DNA from: Arcuatula senhousia
Taxonomy: Eukaryota > Mollusca > Bivalvia > Mytilida > Mytilidae
NCBI GenBank assembly: GCA_963971305.1
Contig: OZ020305.1
Coordinates: forward strand, 45,345,750-45,409,749
DNA length: 64,000 nt
Reading direction: 5' to 3'
Shown here: positions 36,030 through 46,415 of the stretch, in pieces
How the letters are laid out: each line of letters starts with the position of its first letter
How positions within the stretch are numbered: position 1 is the stretch's first letter
The notes under the pieces: model-generated
Seen by the model: the letters and a program-made list of their open reading frames with translations, nothing else
Databases searched by the model: none
Told to the model about the DNA's origin: nothing
Translations under genes and position numbers: made by a program

Positions 36030-38097
36030 GGGTGTAGGTAATTATCGAGTTCGAGTCAGAGTTAGGGTTCGAGTAAAAGTTCGAGTTACGACTCGAGTTC
36101 GAGTTATTATTCGAGTTCGAGTTAAAAATTTCAGCTAGCTCAAAACAGTGATTTTCCTGGAAATAATCGAGTTGCACCTCGAGTGCGAGTTACAGATCGA
36201 GTTAGAGTTCGAGTTACAAAACGAGATTTTGCACACTTTCTTTTTCTTTTATATTTGCAACTCTGCTGCATGTAACCAGCAATCTTCTTTGAGATACTAA
36301 CTTAGTAAGGTACTGATTCATATTTATAATGCGGTTACAGATAAAAACCTGACTACAATGGAAATATAGTTACATCGAATGTTTATTTTTCTTCTTAAAC
36401 AAATTCGGACATCTATAGAAATGCTTCTGACGCAAAAATTTTAACACAGTGTTATGTTAGGGAGCAACCAGTTGATTTTTATTTAGGGGGGTACGGAGCG
36501 GGGGGAGGGGGATAAATTTGAAATAAAAGGCAGGATGCCAAAAATCAGGAAATTAAAAGCTGGACGGTGCTCTGAATTAAAAAAAGGCAGGATGGTGTTT
36601 CTGCCTGAAAAAGGTTAAAAAAATAATAATAAAAGATGTGCGCAAAACAAAAATTCTAGGCTTCGATTTTTCAAAAATAAAAAGGCGGGACGAAGAAAAT
36701 ATCCATAACCCCCCTCCCCTCATAATTATATAATGGTTGTTACCTTACTGTTCAATTGTTGTCTTCATTCAAGAAACTTGATACAAAACAAGTAAATCCT
36801 TGAGCTAATGCTTACAAAAGTTTTTAGTTTCAAACTCTTAACAATTATTTTCTATTCAGCATTTATTTTTCACAAAAAGCAACGGTGAAATCCTTTATTT
36901 TTGCTATATCCTCGGAGCTTCCTTAGGGCTCCGCCCCCTAAAACCCTCTACCAGGGCTTTGCCCTGGACCCACTTGAAGCCTCAAGCGGTCCCCAGACCC
37001 CTCGCCGTAGTTTTGTGTATACTTCATTTTTGCCTAGCTACGCCCCTGCAAGTGATACGCCTGCTCCCAAAATAATGCATTGCGTTAAAGTATAACAGGA
37101 GGTATACATAGGATAAAGTTATATAAAGAAAGGCCCAGACATTTACGTTATACGGTTGCTTAGAAAATTACGGAAGGATGAACGAAAGAACGGACGGGCG
37201 GGCAAGGGTAAAACGGAAAACCCCCTCTTCTTCGAAGCGATGCCTGGTGAGGCACGTTACAACTCATCATAATAAAGCTGTGTACCAAATTTGACATTAA
37301 TTCCTTCAGCAGATACCGTGAAATCTGTTACGACAAATTGTCCTATTTTTGACCCTTAAAATGTCTAAGTCCGCTAAGAAAACAGAGAGTAGATGCGTGA
37401 ATGTCCTGAAAAGGGGGAGGCACGGAACAACTCATGGACGGACGGAAGGACGGACAGACAGACGGACAAGGTGATTGCAATATAGCCCCCTCTCTTACGA
37501 GTGGGGGTATTATATTTTCATATCTTCAAAGACATTGAGACGAGGATTCTGCCGTGTTGGTCCAGTACTGGAGAATATGTATACCAAGTTTTTATTATAC
37601 CCCCGCTTGTAAATTGGGCGAGACATATTGCCACATTGGTACATATTTGCTCCTTATCCCCAGTTTTTGTGACATTACGTAAATATGTACATTTATTGGT
37701 TTTTAATAATATCTACACATATATTTATCAATGAGTATATTGCAAGGCGACAACCTTAAACAGTATAAAAGAAGAAGAGGTACCAATGGGGTATATGAAT
37801 GTAAAAAGTCCGAAAGGGCAGAGACAAAACCAGTAAACACCAACAAGTGTTATGTTTGACAACATTCATGTAATTGCGCTAAAGTAAATATCCAACTTGA
37901 ACTCTATCTCGAACTCGAGTAGTAACTCGATTATTGCCATAAAAATCACTGTTTCGAGTTAGCTCAAATTTCAACTCGAACTCGAAAAATAACTCAAACT
38001 CTAACTCGAAATTTAACTCGAACTCGAGTCGTAACTCGAACTTTAACTCGAACTTTTACTCTGACTAGAACTCGAACTCGATGATTACCTAAACCCC
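36030..38097. mobile_element. 2.07-kb nested element with CGAGTT-rich long TIRs
   Basis: Left end GGGTGTAGGTAATTATCGAG and right end (reverse complement) GGGGTTTAGGTAATCATCGA. Each end extends into ~210 bp of degenerate CGAGTT hexamers in opposite orientation (36040-36235 and 37885-38085), including the shared interruption around aacagtgattttc. The string tttagaaa flanks both sides (36022-36029 and 38098-38105), an 8-bp target-site duplication that could extend to 10-11 bp. The interior has a MITE, a GC-rich repeat fragment (36905-37060) and tail fragments with cggacggacgg tracts (37180-37500). No transposase frame, so non-autonomous. Confidence 0.7.
36460..36744. mobile_element. MITE, PIF/Harbinger-like (copy A, degraded)
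   Basis: Ends GGGAGCAACCAGTTGATTTT and, inverted, GGTAACAACCATTATATAAT. It is flanked by TTA on both sides (36457-36459, 36745-36747), the TWA-type duplication of Harbinger elements. The interior has repeated aaaggcaggatg motifs shared with the copy at 42811. It sits inside the CGAGTT element. Confidence 0.65.
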
Positions 38098-38105
38098 TTT
38101 AGAAA

Positions 38106-39543
38106 GGTTTCATAAAAAATGTCATGAGTTAAATGATCAAGTTGTGAACTTTGAAATGTTTAAGAAATTTTCACGTCATTTAACAAATCAATTTATAGGC
38201 CTTGTCTGTTTTCTTTTTTACATGTAAAGGTTTGACCTCTTCTTTTATAATTACGTGTAAAAAGGATAGCTTACGCTTAAATTATTAAGAAAAAATCATT
38301 TTCGTTAGTGTCGAAAAAAAACTTATAACATTTTCGAAAAAGGGAAAACATTTTGGGAATTATATATACGTCATTTTACAAAATACTCTACTTGAAAAAT
38401 TACAATATTTGTATTTCTATCATGCTTTTAGTTAAAAGTTTAAAATGCATAACTATCCAATTTAAAGTTTATACTTTGTAATTGTATCTATTTAAGTTAA
38501 AGTACCAAGTAAAAATTTCATAAACTATCCATTTGTTACATCTACATTATTTTGTATATTTTTAAATGAATAAAAAATGTAAAGGCAAATAGTACTTGTA
38601 CAAATTCAAATCTAGTAAATACATATATGATTAACTAATTTTCGATTGAGGAAATATTTATTATACTTCGAAGATCTTGAATGTGTATTTATTCTTAATT
38701 GCGCGACATTGTCCCGTAGTTGTTAAACTCCTTGAAGAATACATTAGCTCATCTTCTGTAGTAACCTTTGACCACCCAACATGACAATTAAGACACCACT
38801 TCTATTCAATTCAGAACAAGCTATAAAGCCGGTCAAATGCTTTGATATTTTTGAGTTCGTATATTCCAAAAATCAAAATCTTTCAAGGATAGAAATCGTT
38901 TTGTTTTTGTTTGATCCATTGTTCCTCGATTTATCTTATTGTCTGTAAATCGCTAACCAGCTTGTGTAAATGGTCAGTCATTCTTCTTGTTCTTAAACAT
39001 GAATGATAATTGATTGATACTTCCGTTTGTTTGATAATTAAAACAAATTTGTTTCTCGCACATCGATTTCCGTGTGCATTGGCAAATTTCTTTTTTCCTT
39101 TAAATTTGACAAAGAAGACATTCTACCGTAATTTTCATTTAAAAGGTCACAATGCAAAATAAAAAAAATATATAACCGAATGGGAACTAGCTTGACCGTT
39201 TTAATACACTTTTTGTAATATAAGTGACCTGGCTTATTTCGATATTTTGAATTAAAGTTGTTTATTTATAATACATGCAGTCATCTATGATAATATAGTG
39301 CAAAATTGATGCTGACTATTCAATCTGAAAGGGGGGGGGTGTAGTTTTTGTTTTGGTCAGAAATAATATTTTAAAAGGATTTGAGATTTTTTTTCAATAT
39401 TACCTGTAGGGAAGAAATCCTTTATTCGGAATTTTTTATTTTGCTAAACTCTGCTGCCAAATTTGTTTTTTTTTTTTTTCATCAAAATCAGATTGAAAAT
39501 ACTTTTAAGGAAAAGTCTATAAGATTGTTCAAAAATAGAAGAC
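38106..39543. other. giant-element interior, no gene
   Basis: AT-rich unique-looking sequence with homopolymer runs (for example g9 near 39331 and t14 near 39466). Nothing supported. Confidence 0.5.
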
Positions 39544-39747
39544 ATGAAGGGACATATTTTATTTTTGTTCTGGATTTCGATAATTTTGACTTCATTCTTA
39601 GCAATCTCGGGTATATGTCGGGGGCATGCAATTATTCCCATGTCTGCTCGTTCGTCGTCACTTACGTCCACACGGAAGCTTTCGTCCACCATTTATCAGA
39701 TACTTAAAAAAAAAGTTTTGGCAGGATTACTGTTTGGCCTATACTAA
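39544..39747 (+). CDS. candidate small secreted peptide, single exon
   Basis: A 67-codon ORF from ATG to TAA. Residues 1-27 look like a signal peptide: a Lys near the N-terminus, then the hydrophobic core ILFLFWISIILTSFLAISG and a cleavage region around ICRG-HA. The remaining ~40 residues are Ser/Thr/Lys/Arg-rich and end in a basic, hydrophobic tail (QILKKKVLAGLLFGLY), a layout that would suit a host-defence-type or signalling peptide. No family is recognised, no Cys are present in the mature part, no nearby AATAAA is seen, and the opposite strand also has an 82-codon open frame. It lies inside the giant element. A chance ORF remains quite possible. Confidence 0.33.
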   Translation: MKGHILFLFWISIILTSFLAISGICRGHAIIPMSARSSSLTSTRKLSSTIYQILKKKVLAGLLFGLY

Positions 39748-40140
39748 ATTACAACCACACTTTTCGTCAAAGAAGTGATTTGAATATTTGGCAGCTTGGT
39801 CTATAATGACAAATTTGTACTCTTAGTGGTGTTCAAAAGTGTCCCATTCTTACATCCTGTTTGGGATGTGAGAGCAACAATGTTGCACGGGCACAAACCT
39901 CCATTTTACAATGCTTAGAGACGTCAAAGACAGTTTTCGCATGCTTCTAGTTTAAAGAAAGGGAAATATCAAAAGATTTGAAATGATATTGAACATTCAT
40001 TAAAGTTTTACCGAACGATCAGGACAACGATGCAGTTTTTCTTTCTCTCCCTACCCACCTAATGTTCATCGTGTACTGTGTTACAACCTTAGATTGTCTA
40101 CGAGGAGGCTTAACTAGGCAAACGAAAGCTAGATTTTTAT

Positions 40141-40230
40141 CTAGCCTAGGTGGTCTAATGGTCTAGGGCGCTGGACACAGTGCAGGCGAAGATGTCATAG
40201 ATGACAGAGTATGGGTTCGATTCCAGCTCA
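40141..40230 (+). repeat. tRNA-derived SINE head
   Basis: Contains a Pol III A box (TGGTCTAATGG, 40151-40161) and a perfect B box (GGTTCGATTCC, 40214-40224) about 52 bases apart, as in a tRNA. The clover-leaf is not intact, so it is a SINE promoter and not a tRNA gene. It lies inside the giant element; the mirror copy falls beyond the window. Confidence 0.65.
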
Positions 40231-40499
40231 ACCCCATGCTGGATATGCCGGTGTCAACGGCTTTAAAAAGATGATTTTCATCACTGTTGGCACACGGACA
40301 CCCCTTTCTAACTTTGCAGCTCACAATATCCATTCTATATTATATCAATTACTTTACAGAGCTGTACGCAACACCATTTATCAGTTTCAAAGAAGGCTTG
40401 TTTTCATGAGAAAATCCCAATTTTTATCAGCCATGAAACCAGAAACACACAATACTTTTTACTTTGGCCTCAGTGGCCAATAGAACCTGTCCAGTAAAT

Positions 40500-40985
40500 T
40501 ACAAAGGAAAACAAGAGAAAAAATCGGTGATGTACATTCTTCATGTAAACTTTCATCAAAATCTGTCTAGCGGTTTAGGTGGAGTTGCACTTACAAGGTC
40601 TCCCATTGAATACTATATATGATCATATATATATATATATAAAGTCTTAGTCCAATGAGTTTCCCTGAATGACATCCGAAAGCTATACAAATTCTTGATT
40701 CACATTAACATATGATGTACTTTCTATATGTAAAGTTTTGATCAAGACCCGTTTAGAAGTTTAGGAGGAGTTGCGCTTACGAGGTCTCCCTTGAAGACTA
40801 TATTTAAAAAGTCTAAGTCCAATTATCTCTCCTGAATGTTATCCAAGAACATGACAATTCTTCATGCACATAGAAATGCCATAAAATGCCGCCTCCAGAT
40901 AAATCATGTGGCGACCGCCAGTAAAAAAGTGGTGACCGCCATATAATAAGTGGTGACCGCCATTTATAAGTGGTGGTCGCTTTTT
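40500..40985. repeat. two tandem repeat types in giant element
   Basis: About two copies of a ~190-bp unit (ggaggagttgcgcttacgag and variants, 40520-40880), with an (AT)n run at 40627-40643. They are followed by four ~20-25 bp units of gtggtgaccgccat type (40905-40985). Confidence 0.7.
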
Positions 40986-42810
40986 ATTAAGTGACGTTTT
41001 AGTCTTACTTGGCACTATTGGGATTCCATATGAAAGAAACTGATTAAATTAAAACAAATGTTATCAGCATATGTTTGATTGTACCTGACTTTGCAAGCTC
41101 ACCCTTAAATTGTATTCAAACAAAGCTCTTATCGTTATTTTTGGAGAAAGTTGTAAGGTAGCAACCTTTCGATTTTGAATTTCATGGGGGTTATGATGAA
41201 ATATGTAGAGCCACAGCCACGAAGGTTCAAAGTTTCTTTCTAATAAAATCTTCACACTTCTTCAACTTTTCATGAATTTAATCAAAACGAGTTAGGTTAT
41301 ACCTGTACTCTTCCTTTCTGACAATTTTAAGACTACCCACATTCAAATCTAACTGTTACTTTGCCAACTTGATATTACTTGCAGAATTCTTAACTTTTCA
41401 CAAATTTTATATTTATAATTATAATGGGCAGATTTTGCCAAAAATAGTAGGTCTCATTCGTTGAAAACAGTAATTTTTGACAGTCTTTTCATATCATAAC
41501 TAGAATGGCAGCCTTTCGTGGAAGACATATGCCGCCCGTACCATAAAATATTCAGTTAAGAGGGAAGTAGACGAATTAAGGGTATAAAATTGTTGTATAC
41601 CAAATAGAACTATGGTTGCTACATGCCAAACATTTAGAGGCTGTGACATGTAGCTGCGATGATATTTTTGTGACGCCACAGGACGCCGCATAACGATGGA
41701 TAATGCCAATGTAACTCCTTAATGTCGCTTTGCAACAAGTTCCAGATGACATACCAGTTCACATTTCTGTCATAGAACTATTGTGTTCGACAATTGTAGC
41801 CATTTTCATTTTCAGATTTATCCGTAACATGAAAAAAAAAATGTAAAAAGTAGTGAAAATTAATTGAGTTCACCGCTTTTCATTATTATAAACAATTGAA
41901 TAAAAAATATTGCAATAAATCAAATATGTAGTCAAATGAACATCCAAGCAACAGTGATAACTTCAAGTTTAATTTTTGGGGACATTTTTGAGTCTTCGTG
42001 GCTCTACTCCTTTTAAAAAAATGACAGGGTGCCCAAAATCAGAATATAAAAGACATGGCAATTAATGCTTTAATGGGATTGTGTTGTTTGCTAAAAAATA
42101 ATCGGAATTGAAATATAACAAGAACGGAATTCATAGGTCCCGCGCCGAATGATAAAAAATTAATTCCGCCCTTTTAAATGACACCCCTGAAAACGCATAC
42201 CACCATACGAGACCACAACCTAGTTAAGCTACATATCAAATATCGAAAGCTTGCGATTAGTAATAGCTGAGAAATCGTATACGAATTTTTTTTTTCTTCA
42301 TTTTTTTACCCTTAAAAATTCTAAGTCGTTGAACAGGAATTAGGTAAGCAACAGACATGGACACGCACCCTACCATTTTGGACCCTTTACCAAATATTGA
42401 AAGCCAAGGATTAATAGTAGCTGAGATACCTGTTACACAAAAAAGTGTGACGGACGGACGAACGTATGCCTAGCATGTTTACATCCCCACGCTGTGTTGC
42501 AGCGGGGGAAAGAAAACTACGCATGTTTCATGGACCAATTTTCAACTCTCTCTTCACTCCATTTGCGGGGAAGGTTACAGGAAGCGATGCTAGTCTATCG
42601 GAAAGGACGTAAAAGTTTGTGTAAAGGGAAAGCAATATCTTATACAAGTTACAAGTTAAAGTAAAAAAGAAAATCCTTTTGCAGAGTTCGATATAAGTAG
42701 GCTCATATGGGACGCTTCATGTAAAAAGGCCTCACTCGAAAACTGCAAGCTAGAGAAAGATTTACATTAGCACCAAGCTTGTTTCCCAAATCTAGAATAG
42801 AAAAATATTA
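40986..42810. other. giant-element interior, no clear gene
   Basis: Open frames of 60-70 codons (41064-41255 and 41500-41709, minus) recur in the right copy only because the element is duplicated; they show no signal peptide, domain or splice context. A tract near 42430-42510 (cggacggacgaacg ... gctgtgttgcagcggggg) resembles the end of local dispersed repeats. Confidence 0.5.
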
Positions 42811-43119
42811 AAGGAGATTCATTTGATTTTTATGGGGAGGAGGGGGAGGAGGGGGGATATGGTGAAATTTGAAATAAAAAGGCAGGATGGCGAAAATCCA
42901 GAATTAATAAAAAGGCAGGATGCCGCAAATCCGGAAATAAAAAGGCAGGACAGTGCTTTAAATTAAAAAAATGCAGGATGGTATTATTGGCTGAAAAGGT
43001 TATAGTAGCTTTGAAAATAAGAATATAAAAAAAAATCCAGGCTCGTTTTTTTTTTCAAAAACAAAAAGGCGGGACGCAGAAAATATCCATAGCCCCCTAA
43101 AAATCAAATGGTTGCTCCC
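42811..43119. mobile_element. MITE, PIF/Harbinger-like (copy B)
   Basis: Ends AAGGAGATTCATTTGATTTT and, inverted, GGGAGCAACCATTTGATTTT; TTA flanks both sides. The interior carries several aaaaggcaggatg repeats and a G-rich stretch. Same family as 36460-36744. Confidence 0.7.
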
Positions 43120-43454
43120 TTAGTCTAAATAATTACTGGTTGGTCATTTCTAAATAAATTTCGAAGAAAACAGGGAAATGCCAGTGTGACATTCGAATGT
43201 AAAAAATCTGAAAAGACACAGCGAACGATCTAACAACACACAGAAACAGACAACATAAAAAACACCAAATTACATATAACTGAGAAGCAATCAATAACCC
43301 AAAATCAAGTCTAAATCGGTTGATCTGGAAAGGTTAGCAGTTCTTGGTTGTTGTAACACGCCTGTTTTATGGTCGATTTGACCTGTCAATTCCAGTCAAA
43401 TAATGCATTTTTGTTTCAAAGAAAAACACACTAGAAGAAAATGAAGTAGCGGAT

Positions 43455-43676
43455 CTAGAGGGGGATTTTGAAAGTTGGAAAATTTTGCAATTTTCGTGCA
43501 GATTTTAGGCAAAATTGACCTTGAACCCATCCTTTTCGTTTTAAATAGACGATACACGAATCTTCCATTCCAAATATTTCTGGATCCTCATTTACAATGG
43601 TAGACAACAGCTTTATCTTTATTTGATGGCTACCATTGTACCATATATTGCCATGCCTTTTGCTTTGTAAAAAATC
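43455..43676 (-). CDS. exon-like ORF in giant element (left copy)
   Basis: Minus-strand exon-like frame: acceptor gttaatttgcag, then 73 codons and stop TAG. The product begins DFLQSKRHGNIWYNGSHQ, continues with an acidic NEDPEIFGMEDS segment and ends KLQNFPTFKIPL. Its mixed charged/hydrophobic composition is more protein-like than the surrounding frames, which suggests a captured or element-encoded terminal exon. No upstream exon and no family were found. Confidence 0.3.
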   Translation of the reverse strand, partial: DFLQSKRHGNIWYNGSHQIKIKLLSTIVNEDPEIFGMEDSCIVYLKRKGWVQGQFCLKSARKLQNFPTFKIPL

Positions 43677-44789
43677 CTGCAAATTAACACTGTCTTGTCA
43701 TATCAAATTAGAACATTATCATCAGTTATTTTCTAGAATAATACCATTGTATAAAAATATACGTTTTCACTACCTAATGATGTCTTTAGCGTTGCCCCGA
43801 GATCAAGGAAAATCACCAAAAAAAAAACACAAAAGAGTTAAACCTTTTTTTAAAAAATCATATTACATGAATTTAAGGTAGAATTAAATGTATACTTTAT
43901 TTTAACAATTCTGGATTTATTTGTAATATTCTTTCCAATGGACGACCGGATAAGATTTTATTTTGTACATGTAAGTAGAAATTTTAATATTTAAAATCTG
44001 ATAAATCTATGCAATATAGGAACTAAGAAGTTAACCTTAGTTCTGATGTTTGAAATTCAATTAGCCGATTTTCAATGTATATTATAGCTAAATATTTGTG
44101 GTGTTTCAATATTTTTCTTTAAAGTGCGCGATTATTTTGTAAAATAATATTTTATTCGCAATGTTGTTTTAATCATTCTATTATAATACACAATAAAACC
44201 ATGTTTTCATATGAACATTTTTAAATGAATTTATGTCAATATTCTTGCATGCTTATATTCAAATAAAAAAAAAACAAGAAAGTTCTCACGATACATAAAA
44301 AAGAAGCTAATTGATACACAGAATAACTTGGTTTGATTTTTAAAATGAAGAATTTCACTCATACATGTCATAGATTACCACTTCTTTCGCATTAACTGCA
44401 TGTACTAAGAAAGTGTAATTGACTGAATAGAAGTTTCAAACAGTTCCCTTTATGCCATTGTCAGTTATAAATGTAAATATATGCAAAGGTGGTAACTTGG
44501 CTTAAATATAGGCTGTCGATCTCAGCCGTAGTATGGCGCATTTTTTTTTTTTTTTTGTATCTCTATGATGTGGTTTAATATCAAATTCATTCTCTGTTCC
44601 CAGTAAGACTAAAGTTATGGATTAATATGCACAATACCTTAATTGTCATGAACCTATTAAATGATAGAACATTTTTTTATTAACGTATATATTTTTAAAG
44701 AAAATTGAGATTGACCCTGGATATGATGGTACATGTATATAACTGGTGAAAATAAATTATAGTAATACACAATATATAAATCGTTAATC
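43677..44789. other. giant-element interior, AT-rich
   Basis: No gene seen. A run of 16 T at 44541-44556 is the single length difference found against the mirror copy, which has 15. Confidence 0.6.
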
Positions 44790-45683
44790 TGCGGTCATAA
44801 CGTTACATGCACATGTCTTCACACCATTGACAAATAGTTTGAAATGTGGTCTGACTGAATATTTATACCGTTATGAAAGTAAATGCCTTCACATCATTTA
44901 AAAAGTTTAAAATGGGGTCTTATATGATAGAACATAATGTTATGAAAGTACATGCCTTCACACTATATCAATATTTAAAACTTTGGTCTGTATAATACAA
45001 CATAACGTAATGAAAGTAAATGTCTTCACCTATATATAATTAGTTTAAAATGGGGTCTTATATGATAGAACATAATGTTATGAAAGTACATGACTTCACA
45101 CTATATCAATAGTTAAAACTTTAGTTTGTATAATACAACATAACGTTATGAAAGTAAATGTCTTCACCTATATATAAATAGCTGGAACTGTTGTCTTTTA
45201 TGATAGAACATAACGTTATGAAAGTACATGCCTTCACACTACATAAATAGTTTCAACGGTGTCTTGTATGATAGAACATAACGTTATGAAAGTACATGCC
45301 TTCACACTACATAAATAGTTTCAACGGTGTCTTGTATGATAGAACATAACGTTATGAAAGTTCATGCCTTCACACTATGTAAATATTTTGAACAGTGTCT
45401 TATATGATATAACATAACGTTATGAAAGTACATGCCGTCACACTACATAAATAATTTGAACGGTGTCTTGTATGATAGAACATAACGTTATGAAAGTACA
45501 TGCCTTCACACTACATATTAAATAGTTTGGACAGTGTCTTGTATGATGGATGATAACGTTATGAAAGTACATGCCTTCACACTACATAAATAGTTTGAAC
45601 GGTGTTTTGTATGATAGAACATAACGTTATGAAAGTACATGCCTTCACATCATATGGTCTTGTATGATAGAACATAACTTTAT
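44790..45683 (-). repeat. satellite array in right terminus of giant element
   Basis: Reverse-complement array of the same ~67-bp satellite, about 13 units and more divergent toward 44800, where units lose the palindromic core. Mirror of 58648-59541. Confidence 0.9.
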
Positions 45684-45797
45684 AAAAAATCATGCTTATT
45701 ATAATGGCGTTTAAAAAAACATTTTTCTCACTGCAAGTTGAATCAATAATGCATGTTGAAAATATAATGTGTTAAATCCTTTTTTTCTTCAAATTAG

Positions 45798-46303
45798 GAT
45801 CTTTAGGAAGCAGATGGATGACAAGAAGCATAAATGATTTTAGGAACCACCCGTTTCCAGATGCCCCACACCATCCATTTAGGCAGGGGTTTACACCACC
45901 ATTCCACCACGATCCAGGTTTTGATAGTATGAACATGGTACCTACACCTCCGCCGAGGTTTTATGAGTTTTTCGATCCTATCTCCGGCAGACACCACAAG
46001 GTAGACAGTGAATTCGTTTTTAACGAGCCAGTTAACTACCATCAAACATTCCAAAGATCTTTTCGACTGCAGGATGCTTCTCCCTTCCCGTCTTCATATG
46101 AAAAGAATCGCCCTATAAAAACATTTAGTTCACCTAGAGAAAATTCTTACGCTTATGACAACCGATTCTTTTCTGATTTTGCATCCCGAAGACAAAAAAG
46201 CTTCGTGGACAATGTACAATTTTCGGGACGGCTAAATGGAAATGGATTTAGAGACGACTTTGTAATGTATCTTATGTCAGACTGGGCTGACTTTAAACTA
46301 TAA
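45798..46303 (+). CDS. secreted Phe/Pro/Arg-rich protein, exon 3 (main coding exon)
   Basis: Terminal exon with acceptor ttcttcaaattag and stop TAA at 46301-46303. It reads in frame from exon 2 (GSLGSRWMTRSINDF...) and the whole precursor is 186 aa. The mature chain has no Cys, about 23 Phe (roughly 14%), many Pro, Arg, His and Asp, short repeats of the HPF / PPF type near residues 40-60 (NHPFPD, HHPFRQ, TPPFHH), a PPPRFYEFF segment near 75-85, and one dibasic RR. It ends MSDWADFKL. There is no domain I recognise. Composition and secretion signal would suit an extracellular matrix-type or otherwise lineage-restricted secreted protein, but no function can be assigned. The exon begins only 24 bases after the end of the large repeat block, so the intron's polypyrimidine tract is almost all that separates them. 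Confidence 0.72.
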
Positions 46304-46409
46304 GCGACACAAATACTTATACAAAATCTGTATGAAATTCCAATGTTTTAAGTTGTTTAATATATAAAGTGTTAAGTATATACAGAAGAAAAAAAAACAT
46401 TTTTGGCGC

Positions 46410-46415
46410 AATAAA
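46410..46415 (+). promoter_or_regulatory. AATAAA polyadenylation signal
   Basis: Canonical AATAAA 107 bases after the stop codon of the secreted Phe-rich protein, the expected position for the 3' end of that transcript. There is no competing signal between stop and this hexamer. Confidence 0.55.

Larger units (their letters stand above)
33639..45773. mobile_element. giant 12.1-kb element with satellite-bearing terminal inverted repeats
   Basis: The block begins AACACATTATATTTTC at 33639 and ends with the reverse complement of the same sequence at 45773. The first 44 bases are identical at both ends, the next ~90 are close to 90% alike, and each end then runs into an array of a ~60-67 bp satellite. 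The tetranucleotide aaat lies directly outside each end (33635-33638 and 45774-45777), a possible target-site duplication. Removing the block leaves an intron of about 0.7 kb. No transposase was found; the longest frames are short. A second copy in the opposite orientation begins at 58558. Superfamily unknown. It could instead be a composite of independent insertions bounded by two satellite-carrying elements. Confidence 0.6.

Noticed and set aside
35899..36177. Asn/Ser-rich 92-codon ORF
   Set aside because: Produced by the CGAGTT hexamer array.
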